Notes under the pieces: generated by a model
What the model was told of the DNA's origin: nothing
The model's database searches: none
What the model saw: only the letters and a program-made list of their open reading frames with translations
Made by a program: the position numbers and the translations under genes
NCBI RefSeq assembly: GCF_900102085.1
Contig: NZ_FMVM01000016.1
Span: 62,001-126,000 of the forward strand
Reading direction: 5' to 3'
DNA from: Paenibacillus polysaccharolyticus
GTDB taxonomy: Bacteria > Bacillota > Bacilli > Paenibacillales > Paenibacillaceae
Length of the DNA stretch: 64,000 bases
Shown here: one piece after another, positions 15,925-24,954 of the stretch
Position numbering within the stretch: position 1 is the stretch's first letter
How the letters are laid out: each line of letters begins with the position of its first letter

Positions 15925-17652
15925 TTATTGGGATGTATCCGATTTTGATGTATCAGATTGCTCCGTTTTTTCACTCTGTTGATTTTGATTTCCGGAATTA
16001 CGATTGAACCCTGGGCCTCCGAATCCACCCCTCATGCCGTTTCCTTTGAGACCATCTCCCAATTTGTTTAGGTCAACGGAAGATGCATCGATCAGCTTAT
16101 CCGCACTCGCTTTTTGCCCTTCTGTAGTGGAAGGGATCGTTCCATCAAGCTGTCCTTGAATGCTCTCGGCACGCAGTGTTCCTAATTTAGTCAATTCAGC
16201 AACAGCTTCTTTATACTTGTCATATGTCACGAACGCTGTAGCATCATTTTTAACGTAATCCGTAATCAGATTGTTTAACGTCTCTACCGTTTGCTCAAAT
16301 TTTCCGTTGGCAAAATAACCGTCCACGATTTGTTGCAAGTATTCATGATACTTCGCTTTGTACTCAGGAACCTCCAGCAACTTGCTTAGAATCGGCCGTT
16401 CTTCCATCGTTACGCCCGATAACGGTGTATCAATGGCAAGATTGACCACATCGGATGCGGAACCTGCCTGGAATCCACCAAAAGCCATATTGTAGTCCCA
16501 AGGCAACATACTGATCTTGCCGTTATTCTCATATAAATAATAGTTATGCCCCATATTGGATGTGTAACTATCCATGTTAACCACCATATTATGAGCTGCA
16601 AAATATTTGAGCACAGCATCCACATCTACATATTTCTCAAGATCGGTGCCCGCATTCAAGTTTTTGAGTGCTTCAATCACACGTTGTTCATCTTCTTCCG
16701 TCGTTTTGGTCCTTGCATTATCAAAAATGCCAGAATAACTGGACACTTTATCATCCGTGTACACTAAGGATACGCCGTTCGTGCCACCATTCATTCCACC
16801 GCCTCTGCCGAACCCCCGACCACCCTCTCCGCCAGTGTTGGCAGTCTGAGATTTGGCATCGCCTGTTCCTTCACCTTGATCGCTTGGTGGCCCCATGCCT
16901 TCAGGAGACTGACGGTCTCCCATCCCGAAGGCTTCCCCTTCTGCTGGCGGGTTCCCCATTCCCATTGGGTTTCCCATTCCGTCCGCTCCCATATTGCCAT
17001 CGTTATTGGGTTTGTAGATTTCTCCTTCGCCATTCTTCGCTCGTGCCAGATATCCGCTGTCTATGTCTTCAACAGCCAAATATAAGCCCCACGCCTTTCC
17101 GTTTACGTTAATGTTGGCAAAAGAAAACAGCGGTGCATCAACTCCGATATAACTCATGATGTCATAGCTGAGATACTCTTTCATATAACTGGCGTCGGAA
17201 ATCATATTATTTACGACCATTTTATCAAGACCATTCCAGGTCTGACCTTTGACGTATTTGTCAAACTTGATTTTGAAACTATACCGATCGGTTGAATCGT
17301 CCTGTGCCACTTGCCTCAAACTGGAGTTTCCTTTGGCTCGTATACCTACATTTTCTATGGTTGTTCCATTGATCGTTACATTGGCCTTGATATAGTTTTC
17401 CTCTGTTGCCGTGTCCAGCATTTCCTGCCAGGCATCCTCATCTACATCAATCGAGAAAGACATCACTTCCGTTTTATTAAAGTTTTGTGCGTAATCCACC
17501 GTTTTTGTCTGATCTTGTGTGGATTGGTTCTCTGTAGTTGTAGTCGTAGTCGTTGTTGTTTGCAGAGCTCCACTCTCATTGCTGCAAGCCGCTAATAACA
17601 TCGAAGCAATCACTGTAGTTGTCATAACATTTCGCCATTTGTTATTTATCAT
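15925..17652 (-). CDS. CotH kinase-family lipoprotein
   Basis: 575 aa. Signal peptide with lipobox LLAAC places it at the outer membrane face of the cell membrane. A Thr run (nine Thr) and a Gln/Thr linker follow. The CotH domain starts near residue 60 with FSIDVDEDAWQEML and continues through GIRAKGNSSLR and WNGLDKMVVNN. A Gly/Met/Pro-rich insert of about 80 residues interrupts it (residues ~215-295). The distal motif LPWDYNMAFGGF resembles the Asp-containing metal site of CotH kinases. CotH proteins phosphorylate spore-coat proteins; here the lipobox suggests an extracellular substrate. ATG at 17652 has AGGTGGG 7 nt upstream. Confidence 0.88.
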   Translation of the reverse strand: MINNKWRNVMTTTVIASMLLAACSNESGALQTTTTTTTTTENQSTQDQTKTVDYAQNFNKTEVMSFSIDVDEDAWQEMLDTATEENYIKANVTINGTTIENVGIRAKGNSSLRQVAQDDSTDRYSFKIKFDKYVKGQTWNGLDKMVVNNMISDASYMKEYLSYDIMSYIGVDAPLFSFANINVNGKAWGLYLAVEDIDSGYLARAKNGEGEIYKPNNDGNMGADGMGNPMGMGNPPAEGEAFGMGDRQSPEGMGPPSDQGEGTGDAKSQTANTGGEGGRGFGRGGGMNGGTNGVSLVYTDDKVSSYSGIFDNARTKTTEEDEQRVIEALKNLNAGTDLEKYVDVDAVLKYFAAHNMVVNMDSYTSNMGHNYYLYENNGKISMLPWDYNMAFGGFQAGSASDVVNLAIDTPLSGVTMEERPILSKLLEVPEYKAKYHEYLQQIVDGYFANGKFEQTVETLNNLITDYVKNDATAFVTYDKYKEAVAELTKLGTLRAESIQGQLDGTIPSTTEGQKASADKLIDASSVDLNKLGDGLKGNGMRGGFGGPGFNRNSGNQNQQSEKTEQSDTSKSDTSQ

Positions 17653-17734
17653 ATCATTTCCCACCTTTAGTTCTCTTTTATATTCCTGCTACAAAGAAGT
17701 TTAAAAGAGAAACCTTAAATGGAACTGAACAAGC

Positions 17735-17764
17735 AAAAAGAGCCACCTTCTAGGCGACTCTTTA
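17735..17764 (-). terminator. Intrinsic terminator after the M1 peptidase
   Basis: Minus-strand RNA AAAGAGUCGCC pairs with GGUGGCUCUUU (two G-U pairs), followed by TTT. 44 bp past the stop codon. Confidence 0.8.
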
Positions 17765-17807
17765 TAAACATTTCTTTTTTGCTTCTACTTTATGGTGGCT
17801 AAATGCA

Positions 17808-20039
17808 TCATTCGACTTTTTTGCTGTCTTTCAATTTACCGTTGCCATCCAGCTCATAGGATTGGTAAATGTCATTAGAGAGCGTTAGAGATTCCAGAAT
17901 CTTCTCCATAAAGGACGCTGATGCCTTGGTACTGAGATGGTCGCCGTTCCAATAGTAATGAATCATAAGACGATTTTGATTGTATGGATGTTTAATAACA
18001 TATGCTCCGGAGTGTCCAGATGCGTTCATAGCCTCTTTCCAGTCCAAACCGATACCCTTTGCCCGAATATTAATGTTGTTTTTCAAAGCTTGGACCATAC
18101 CATTCGACTTTGCATCACCAACAAGAATGAGGTTACTGCTTCCAATCTCACGTTTCAGCTTCTGCTTCAACTGTTTTCGATCCCGAACTACATCGTACTT
18201 CATGCCAAATACATCAAAAATCTGAGTTAACTTGCTGGTCGCTTGTTCCTGTTGTTTTGCTGCTTCTTTGCTCACCTGATCTCCAAGTACAATGGTTAAT
18301 GGCTCCCCTCGAAAGGACTTTTCCATTAAACGAATCATCACTTCGTAAGGCAGATTTGGAATGTTATTCACCACTGCTTCATACTGGGGCTGATAGGCAT
18401 CATGCATATATGCTGCAAGTTCCTTCTCCGACATTTGATATTCCTGCTTAAGCTCAAACCCTGGCTCCATTAAAGCTTTTTCCATGTCCTGACGCTGTTC
18501 TTTGCCAAGCACATCCTCAATGGTATCAAGTAATCCATCGATTGTAGCGTTTTGATAGACAAAGCGATGGAAGTATTCCTTCATAAACGAATCAAATTTG
18601 GGTTCACCAACAGAGCGGTATAATTGATAAATGGCCTGACGTCCTTTTTGATAAAATACATAATTAGCCATGTCTCCTACTTGTTCATTCGTAGAAGCAA
18701 TGGGTAGATCAATAGGTGAAGGATCAAGCTGAATAGATCTGAACCCTCCCAGCTTATTGCCCTGCTTTTCTAAAAAATACACCGTGGAGAAATCGGCAAA
18801 ACCTTCATCCAAAAAGGATTCCGTTTCTGAGTTGTTCCCGATTAAAGCATGGAACCACTGATGTGCAATCTCATGTATAAACGTGGTATCCTCTTCAGGA
18901 GATAACTCCGCAGGACGCTCCGGCATCTGTATTAATCTTGAATATTCTACGCCAAAGCCATCCACATAAGTTTCAATGACACGAAATTCGGGATATGGAT
19001 ATTTACCATATTTCTCGCTGTAGAACGCTATGACTTTAAATGCATAATCAATGTATTTGTCCACCGCAGCTTTTTTGGCAAGATCATCACCCGAATAAAA
19101 ATATTCCACGGTTAGACCATCACGCGTCTCACGTTCTACCTTTAAGTTGGCGCCAGCAAAAAAAGCAAATTCTCTGGTGTTCGCTGCGCGCGCTGTAACC
19201 ACTTTCCGCCCTTGTTCAGCACTGTCTTTGGAAGTGATATCTCCCGGCATAACCACCTGGTATGACTTAGGCACATTGAACTCAACATCGAAATCGGACG
19301 AGGTATAGTAATCACTCTCGAATGAAGTGCTATACGGTGCCATATTCCATAGATGTGTAGTCTCGTCATACACAGACATCACAGGAAACCAGTGTGCTCC
19401 GTTGACCTGATCCTTGTAATACGATATTCGTTGCATGCCATAAGGAATGTCGAGCCGATAATCCACTTGGAAGGTAATAGACTGACCCGGTTGCAAAGGT
19501 GCCTTCAATTGTACGCGTAATGCCTGATCTTTCTTATCAAAAAGAAGCTTCTCTCCTTGCTGCGTCACTTCCACAATATCCATCCCGCCCAAAAAATCTG
19601 ACGCTTTCTTCTCCGGGTGTTCTTTGGCTATTTGCTCATTCTGGTCTGTATACATAATTGTTTGTGTTGCTTTGGATCGATTCGAATCTGCATAGGTATG
19701 CATGACCAACTCTTGAAGGGTATCTTTGCTCGTATTCAGGTAGGTCACCGTCTGGCTACCCTGTATTGTCATGTCTTTTTCGTCCAGACGTGCTTTGATC
19801 TGGTACTGAATCGGGGATTGATCTTGAGACATGGCTTGTTGTGAGCGCATGCGAAAAGCTTGTTGCATCTGGAACGCTTTCTGCGTTGTCTCAGAACTCG
19901 CAGCCAAGCTCTCCCCCTTCGAAGAGGTGGCATACGTGGTGTGGATAAATGAGGATGTTGTGAGCGCCAGTACCATTGTGCTTAATATGGCCTTTTTAAT
20001 CACGTTTTTGTTAGTAGATTGGGTTTTGGAAGCGTGCAT
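17808..20039 (-). CDS. Secreted M1-family metallopeptidase
   Basis: 743 aa aminopeptidase-N-like zinc enzyme. A signal peptide (hydrophobic LSTMVLALTTSSFIHTTYA) exports it. An N-terminal beta domain (residues ~70-290) is followed by the gluzincin core: HEIAHQWFHALIGNN near residue 390, with the third ligand Glu in FLDEGFADF 18 residues on. The exopeptidase GxMEN loop is replaced by GVEYS, so substrate choice may differ from classic aminopeptidases. It lies directly upstream of the CotH lipoprotein gene but with its own terminator. Confidence 0.9.
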   Translation of the reverse strand: MHASKTQSTNKNVIKKAILSTMVLALTTSSFIHTTYATSSKGESLAASSETTQKAFQMQQAFRMRSQQAMSQDQSPIQYQIKARLDEKDMTIQGSQTVTYLNTSKDTLQELVMHTYADSNRSKATQTIMYTDQNEQIAKEHPEKKASDFLGGMDIVEVTQQGEKLLFDKKDQALRVQLKAPLQPGQSITFQVDYRLDIPYGMQRISYYKDQVNGAHWFPVMSVYDETTHLWNMAPYSTSFESDYYTSSDFDVEFNVPKSYQVVMPGDITSKDSAEQGRKVVTARAANTREFAFFAGANLKVERETRDGLTVEYFYSGDDLAKKAAVDKYIDYAFKVIAFYSEKYGKYPYPEFRVIETYVDGFGVEYSRLIQMPERPAELSPEEDTTFIHEIAHQWFHALIGNNSETESFLDEGFADFSTVYFLEKQGNKLGGFRSIQLDPSPIDLPIASTNEQVGDMANYVFYQKGRQAIYQLYRSVGEPKFDSFMKEYFHRFVYQNATIDGLLDTIEDVLGKEQRQDMEKALMEPGFELKQEYQMSEKELAAYMHDAYQPQYEAVVNNIPNLPYEVMIRLMEKSFRGEPLTIVLGDQVSKEAAKQQEQATSKLTQIFDVFGMKYDVVRDRKQLKQKLKREIGSSNLILVGDAKSNGMVQALKNNINIRAKGIGLDWKEAMNASGHSGAYVIKHPYNQNRLMIHYYWNGDHLSTKASASFMEKILESLTLSNDIYQSYELDGNGKLKDSKKVE

Positions 20040-20133
20040 TTTCTCTCTCCTCTGTTGTATGTTGTTTGCTTACTACAACAATAAAAGATCAATCTTACAT
20101 TGAATTTAGGTTTGGTTTAAATTTTGTTTAAAA

Positions 20134-20166
20134 ATAAAAAAAGAAGTCCTGCTATGCAAGACTTCT
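20134..20166 (-). terminator. Intrinsic terminator after the serine recombinase
   Basis: AGAAGTCTTGC and GCAGGACTTCT (minus sense), followed by TTTTTTT, 36 bp after the stop. Confidence 0.85.
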
Positions 20167-20201
20167 CACTATAATCAGTAGTGCACTCCCCCTCACCTGT
20201 G

Positions 20202-21827
20202 TCAACTCCCTGAATATTTACTTTCACTCGATAAATGTCCCAAAAACTCTTTAAGTCTAACCTTGATCTCTACTGAAATTTTCTCTTTGCTGACGTAAAC
20301 AACATCAATCATCGTACTTAACATCATTTTCTTCTTTTCCGTTGACGCTTCATCAAAAACATCTTGCCAAACCGGAATATACTCCATTAATTTTTCCAGT
20401 TCAGACAATTCAATCTTTTTAGAGGATAGTATTCTTTCAGTTTCATTCATCTCTTTGGTAGTTTGAGTAATCTCCAATTCCTTCTTCTCGATAAGATCAT
20501 TAAGCATCTTTGGTTTGAAGGCGCTTTTGCCCATAATTGATTTTGGGACTTCGGCGTTAAGAATGGATAGCTCATTATAATGTTCTTCAAGTATAGACTG
20601 CAGCTTCTTAATTTTTTTCTCTTCCTCATTTGATATTTTGTTTTTGATTAAATCCATTTCCGAACTAAAATCTATTGTTCCGAGTTGATTTAAGTGACTA
20701 TTTACTTGCTTCATTACTTGTCTCTCAACCATCTTAGAAGAGAAAGTAGCTTGACCACTACAATCGGTTTTCCCTTGTAATTTTCCGGTGCACCGATAGC
20801 TTTTATTTTGATTGTATCTAAGTATTTCTCCATTAGCAGCCTTATATTTATTCACAAATGTTGTTGAAGTTAGCCTTGAGTTACAACACCCGCATCTCGC
20901 TATTCCAGTTAGAAGTAAACTTCCTTTTGTGCTCATCGGCACAGAACTATCATTGTTTTGCTTACTTTTGGGATTCTTTTTTTCTCTAATATCTTGAGCT
21001 GAATTCCACTCTTCTTCGGATATTATCATTAATTCAGGAATAGGTTCAGAGAATACGGCGTCTCCCGATCCTTTCCTATATCTCATTATTCCTTTATAGA
21101 TAGGGTTTTTAAGTATGACATTCACAGTAGCCGCACCCCAATGTTTAGCCTTTCTTGTGGGAATATTCTCTTCGTTCAACAATTTAGCTATCCTTAGTTG
21201 TCCGTATCCTTCGTCTAGAACCAGTCGGAACATCCTTTGCACAACCAAAGACTCTTCTTCATGTATTACTAATTTAAGCAACACCTTGCCCTTTTTATTA
21301 AATTTGCCGGAATCAACACTTCTATACCCATATGGTATACCGCCACCTCTAAATATGCCATCTTCCACCATTTGCATATGCTTTTCGTTCACGCGATTAG
21401 AAGTTCTTTTACTTTCTCCGCTCGACTGCCAGAATCTAAGATAGTTAATCACCCTATCTGTATTTACTTCAATTTTTTGTTGCCCTTCTATTACAGACCA
21501 CATTTCAATTCCTCTGTTTACAAACCACTCAAGTACAAATGGTGTCTCATCATCTTTTCTACCTAATCTATCAAACATGAATACTAGCAGTACATCGAAT
21601 AATCCATTTTCAGCGTCATCTTTAGCCTGTTTAATTACATCTCGGTTGGAAGCAGATACTTTGAAACCTGAGACTCCTCTTTCAGAATATTCTTTTACTA
21701 ACTTCCACTCCTCCTGCTTTTCAATCATTCTTCTACAAGCTCGCTGCTGCATTGGTATATCATTTCCATCCAACTGTCCTTTTGTAGATACACGATATAG
21801 GGTTGCAACCCGTTTAATTTGCTTCAA
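20202..21827 (-). CDS. Large serine recombinase / site-specific integrase
   Basis: 541 aa. The N-terminal resolvase domain has the nucleophile Ser14 in LYRVSTKGQ, then the Arg motif FDRLGRKDDE. The recombinase domain follows (IPYGYRSVD, LLNEENIPTRKAKHWGAATV, IYKGIMRYRKG). A zinc ribbon (ARCGCCNSRL with the second pair in YRCTG and DCSGQ) and a long coiled coil come next. Such enzymes integrate or excise phage, ICE or sporulation-intervening DNA. It stands alone here: no phage, relaxase or cargo genes adjoin it, but a lone tRNA gene is 255 bp upstream. Probably a remnant or orphan. Confidence 0.93.
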   Translation of the reverse strand: MKQIKRVATLYRVSTKGQLDGNDIPMQQRACRRMIEKQEEWKLVKEYSERGVSGFKVSASNRDVIKQAKDDAENGLFDVLLVFMFDRLGRKDDETPFVLEWFVNRGIEMWSVIEGQQKIEVNTDRVINYLRFWQSSGESKRTSNRVNEKHMQMVEDGIFRGGGIPYGYRSVDSGKFNKKGKVLLKLVIHEEESLVVQRMFRLVLDEGYGQLRIAKLLNEENIPTRKAKHWGAATVNVILKNPIYKGIMRYRKGSGDAVFSEPIPELMIISEEEWNSAQDIREKKNPKSKQNNDSSVPMSTKGSLLLTGIARCGCCNSRLTSTTFVNKYKAANGEILRYNQNKSYRCTGKLQGKTDCSGQATFSSKMVERQVMKQVNSHLNQLGTIDFSSEMDLIKNKISNEEEKKIKKLQSILEEHYNELSILNAEVPKSIMGKSAFKPKMLNDLIEKKELEITQTTKEMNETERILSSKKIELSELEKLMEYIPVWQDVFDEASTEKKKMMLSTMIDVVYVSKEKISVEIKVRLKEFLGHLSSESKYSGS

Positions 21828-22029
21828 TTAATTCACCACCATATCTTTTTTCTGTTGTATATTCAGAACTCTCTATAACTGCTTTTACAATTAACTAGTA
21901 CTTCGATTATAGCATTAAATCAATAAAATATATTAAAGACCACCCCATATTTTTGTAGGTAGTCTTCTGGTTCGTACCATATTCAGTTAGCTTTCTAAAT
22001 AATAGTTTTTCATTTAAATTAAGACACAG

Positions 22030-22054
22030 CAAAAAACAGCCATTTAGGGGCTGT
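22030..22054 (-). terminator. Terminator of the tRNA-Val gene
   Basis: ACAGCC/GGCTGT stem with a 7-nt loop, then TTTTTT on the minus strand, about 28 bp past the tRNA 3' end. Confidence 0.8.
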
Positions 22055-22081
22055 CTCAGTTGTGGAATATTGTTTTATGTA

Positions 22082-22153
22082 TAGGACGAGTGGGGATCGA
22101 ACCCACGACCCTTACCCTGTCAAGATAATGCTCTCCCGCTGAGCTATCGCCCT
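22082..22153 (-). tRNA. tRNA-Val (anticodon GAC)
   Basis: Full cloverleaf on the minus strand: acceptor AGGGCGA/TCGTCCT (one G-U), D-arm GCTCAGCGGGAGAGC, anticodon stem TTATC/GGTAA with loop TTGACAG, T-arm GTGGG-TTCGATC-CCCAC. No CCA is encoded. It is a single-gene unit with its own terminator, close to the serine recombinase. Confidence 0.9.
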
Positions 22154-22346
22154 TCATTAACTAGATTATACAGTTACAATTATTGATTCAATTTACCGCC
22201 TCATAAATAAATCAAACTTCTATGAAGTAAAAGTATCATACCAAGTAAACGCGTTCATTGTCAATCATTAAATTGGTTTTAAATCATCCTTATTGGAGCA
22301 CAATAATGGAAAGATTACGATATTTTGCATGAGGAGAATGTAAGTG

Positions 22347-22628
22347 ATGATGAATGAAAATACGAACCAAACGCTCAATACACGCCTTAACAATAAACAC
22401 CATAATAAATACAGGAAGCTCACTGTTACTCATATTGCTGTTTTGATCCTTCTCGCCTGTTCCTTGACTGGTTGCAGGCTGGAACGGGACGAGCATACGG
22501 TACAATTTCAGCAATTGCACCAACCGAATCAACAAAATGAATCGCTGCCTGTCTGGATGGACGTCTACTCCAAATCCGTAAATCAGGAGGTATACTCCCC
22601 TAAGGGAAACAGTGAGTTATTGCCTTAA
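22347..22628 (+). CDS. Small lipoprotein of unknown function
   Basis: 93 aa. A polar Asn/Lys/His-rich head (~25 residues) precedes a hydrophobic stretch ending in lipobox SLTGC, then a 55-residue hydrophilic tail. The unusually long n-region suggests a membrane-anchored lipoprotein. GAGGAG lies upstream; GTG at 22344 or either of the two following ATG codons could initiate. No family is recognised. Confidence 0.6.
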   Translation: MMNENTNQTLNTRLNNKHHNKYRKLTVTHIAVLILLACSLTGCRLERDEHTVQFQQLHQPNQQNESLPVWMDVYSKSVNQEVYSPKGNSELLP

Positions 22629-22748
22629 ATGGCAGAGTCAAATCTAGAGCCATGACCAGAAACATTTATCCACTTGTATCAATATATTTAATGTCAGTTC
22701 AATCTCCGATCAGCCATGTCCCTGACCGTACCTATCAGAAGTATATAC

Positions 22749-22862
22749 TCACTCTTCTTCATCCCATTTGCGTGAGTATGCCTTCTTGGTCACATAATAT
22801 AACAAAGCGATCATGCCCGCCGACATAAGCAATGTAATGGTCATAATAGCCGCCATTCCCAT
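22749..22862 (-). CDS. 37-aa single-pass membrane protein
   Basis: ATG at 22862 is preceded by GGAGGAGGAGGAGA, a very strong ribosome site. The product has one transmembrane helix (AAIMTITLLMSAGMIALLYYV) and a short charged tail KKAYSRKWDEEE. Too short for standard ORF callers. Role unknown; likely a small inner-membrane protein with a cytoplasmic tail. Confidence 0.7.
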   Translation of the reverse strand: MGMAAIMTITLLMSAGMIALLYYVTKKAYSRKWDEEE

Positions 22863-22979
22863 GACTCTCCTCCTCCTCCAAAGTCCCAATATGTACCAAA
22901 CTTAACTATACAGGAAAAGCATTTTTTTGTATAATGCAGTCTGAACTTGTGCGCATGGAGCAGAAAGAAGGAATCGAAT

Positions 22980-23423
22980 TTGGCAGCAGAAATTAGTTAT
23001 GTCACGACAGAAGAAGAATTGAAGCAAGCACTTGGGATTCGCCGTCAGGTTTTTGTCATTGAGCAACAAGTGCCCGAAGAACTCGAAATAGATCAATACG
23101 ATGTTATCAGTCCTGATGTGCATCATGTATTGCTTCATACCGATGGTCAGGCTGTTGCCACAGGGCGTCTCATCTATTACAGCAAAGATACGGCCAAAAT
23201 GCAGCGAATTGCTGTACTGGAGTCCTACCGCTCGTTCGGGTATGGACGTGTGCTCCTGTTAGCGATGGAGGAGCTTGCTCGTGAGCTTGGATTAACCTAT
23301 TCGCTCCTGGATGCCCAGTGTCAGGCGCAGAAATTTTACGATAAACTCGGTTATGAATTGATTTCGGAAGAACCTTTTTACGATGCCGATATCCTACATG
23401 TCCGTATGAGAAAAAGCCTGTAG
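22980..23423 (+). CDS. GNAT-family N-acetyltransferase
   Basis: 147 aa single GNAT domain. Key parts are the N-terminal LGIRRQVFVIEQQVPEEL (typical of the ElaA/YjcF-like group), the acetyl-CoA pyrophosphate loop RIAVLESYRSFGYGRVLL, and a late LLDAQCQAQKFYDKLGYE. Substrate unknown. TTG at 22980 is chosen because AAGGA lies 7 nt upstream; an earlier in-frame TTG at 22947 has no site. Confidence 0.88.
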   Translation: MAAEISYVTTEEELKQALGIRRQVFVIEQQVPEELEIDQYDVISPDVHHVLLHTDGQAVATGRLIYYSKDTAKMQRIAVLESYRSFGYGRVLLLAMEELARELGLTYSLLDAQCQAQKFYDKLGYELISEEPFYDADILHVRMRKSL

Positions 23424-23575
23424 TCCAGCAGAACAACTCCACAACACAGGCACTACATACATTACACAGCTATTCTCGGAATGTGGAATGTTGTAAAGAA
23501 TGCATACTTCTCTCCAATTCGGACAGGCTAACATGGTAAACCTATTCCCATTTGGTCATAGAAGGAGAGTGTGAC

Positions 23576-23815
23576 ATGATGGATCAAACAACACGCGAAA
23601 CGTTCACAGCAGTACAAAAGAATGGTGACGGTGACTTGACCGCCTTCCAGACATCGACAGGCCGTATTCTGGATTATCAGCAAGCTCTGAACGAAGTGAA
23701 GGCTGGAACAATCGCTGGTGTGAATGTATTCAAAGGCAAGGATGGAGAAATGTATATTCGCGGTGATGCCGACGGCGACCCGACCAACAACCTTGACCAG
23801 CTTCCGAATTTCTGA
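23576..23815 (+). CDS. DUF3892 domain protein
   Basis: 79 aa soluble protein. It shows the DUF3892 pattern: FTAVQKNGDGDLTAFQTSTGRILDY cut into two strands, ALNEVKAGTIAGVNVFKGKDG, and an acidic end RGDADGDPTNNLDQLP. Function unknown; widespread in Bacillota. AAGGAGAG precedes ATG. Single gene with terminator at 23836. Confidence 0.85.
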   Translation: MMDQTTRETFTAVQKNGDGDLTAFQTSTGRILDYQQALNEVKAGTIAGVNVFKGKDGEMYIRGDADGDPTNNLDQLPNF

Positions 23816-23835
23816 TAAATGTATTCACCATACAG

Positions 23836-23862
23836 CGCCAATCCTTATGGATTGGCGTTTTT
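23836..23862 (+). terminator. Intrinsic terminator after the DUF3892 gene
   Basis: CGCCAATCC/GGATTGGCG, 4-nt loop, TTTTT. 20 bp after the stop. Confidence 0.9.
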
Positions 23863-23919
23863 GCTGTAACTTCTGCAGAAGTCTGTTACACCTAGGCGTA
23901 CTATTCGCCCCTCAACGAA

Positions 23920-24201
23920 TCAGTAATCCGTAAAATATTTTACTGCATTGCCGGCAGGTTGTGCTTTTCGTACGGGCTTGGGTTCCTGCTCCCAGGCCTG
24001 CAAAATCTGTATATTTTCCAGCGTAGATGGTTGAGGCCAGGAGATATATCCGTTCTGTTCAAGCGCCTGTAGTGACTCCCGAATGTGCGCCGGGTTGCGC
24101 CCTGTCTTGGTTTCCAGTTCATCCATACGTGGAATTCGACGTTGCTGACCTGCATAGTTGACAATAATACGAAGTATTTTACGTTCAAAGTCGTTCAGCA
24201 T
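23920..24201 (-). CDS. Small helix-turn-helix-like conserved hypothetical
   Basis: 93 aa. The first 60 residues read like a winged helix (FERKILRIIVNYA, RMDELETKTGRNPAHIRESLQALEQNGYI) with the wing entering a Pro/Lys tail. A DNA-binding role is plausible but not proven. Its first 17 nt overlap the 3' end of the upstream gene, so the two are co-translated. GGGAGA precedes ATG. Confidence 0.65.
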   Translation of the reverse strand: MLNDFERKILRIIVNYAGQQRRIPRMDELETKTGRNPAHIRESLQALEQNGYISWPQPSTLENIQILQAWEQEPKPVRKAQPAGNAVKYFTDY

Positions 24202-24412
24202 ACTTCAGTTCTCCCTTCCGATTCCGATCCGTTACAGGGCGCCATGCCAGAATATTTTGCTCCAGAAAAGTCCGGGGTACCCCTTCCATGCCATCAGATG
24301 CCCGAATTACTCCGCCTCGCATGCTGTTAATTCGAATCTGCCGTTGCGTAATCTGTCCCGCACGATCCATGTACACAAGCTCCACCATCTGGCCAACATA
24401 CTTCCCTAGCAT
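24185..24412 (-). CDS. Conserved hypothetical, WYL-like short beta protein
   Basis: 75 aa, beta-rich (VGQMVELVYMDRAGQITQRQ, RINSMRGGVIRASDG) ending in FLEQNILAWRPV. The pattern resembles short WYL-type or SH3-like barrels found as stand-alone proteins in Paenibacillus, but this is a weak assignment. ATG at 24412 has GGAGGG 6 nt upstream. Overlaps the next gene and forms a two-gene operon with it. Confidence 0.6.
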   Translation of the reverse strand: MLGKYVGQMVELVYMDRAGQITQRQIRINSMRGGVIRASDGMEGVPRTFLEQNILAWRPVTDRNRKGELKYAERL

Positions 24413-24511
24413 GATCATCCCTCCAATAAGAACATCTGTTTGTATTCATTATTATATGCGAACATAAGTTCTTTATTCAATAACAAAAAAAGGAATTTCG
24501 AAAAAATAAAA

Positions 24512-24547
24512 AACCAGACGTACTCCGGGCAAGACGGAAGTCTGGTT
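24512..24547 (-). terminator. Intrinsic terminator after the DUF3889 gene
   Basis: AACCAGAC/GTCTGGTT stem with a structured loop, followed by TTTTTT on the minus strand. Confidence 0.8.
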
Positions 24548-24567
24548 CTTCAGGTGAAGATCGAATA

Positions 24568-24897
24568 TTAGTGACGATCTGATTCAGAAAATTGCACTGT
24601 TTTTAACTGTTGCGTATTCGGATTAAAATCCACATTAACATAAACAGCAAATTGCTTGCCGTCTTTGGCTCGAACCCACAGCTTGAACTGCTCTCTGGAC
24701 TGATTCGCGCTAAGCGACGAACGGCCGATATGTTTGTAATCCAGAATGTCGACATTGTACTTCGTTTGGGTTTCCTTCACGGCGATGATGCCCCATTTCG
24801 CATAATCCGGAATGTTGCTGCTTGCTGCCGAAATGGTCGTTGAGATGCCTGCGAAACCTAGAACAAGCGTTAATATCGTTATCATAAGCACTCTCAT
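24568..24897 (-). CDS. Secreted DUF3889 (YqzG-like) protein
   Basis: 109 aa with a signal peptide (LMITILTLVLGFAGISTTISA). The mature part is a compact domain: YAKWGIIAVKETQTKYN, DYKHIGR, then FKLWVRAKDGKQFAVYV and an NPNTQQLKTVQF end, as in DUF3889. Function unknown. AAGGAG is 8 nt before the ATG. Follows the permease-like gene by 57 bp and probably shares its transcript. Confidence 0.78.
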   Translation of the reverse strand: MRVLMITILTLVLGFAGISTTISAASSNIPDYAKWGIIAVKETQTKYNVDILDYKHIGRSSLSANQSREQFKLWVRAKDGKQFAVYVNVDFNPNTQQLKTVQFSESDRH

Positions 24898-24954
24898 GCA
24901 TTTCACTCCTTGGGAGAATGTGTTTGCTGATATCGTGCCCGTTCGGATTACATT

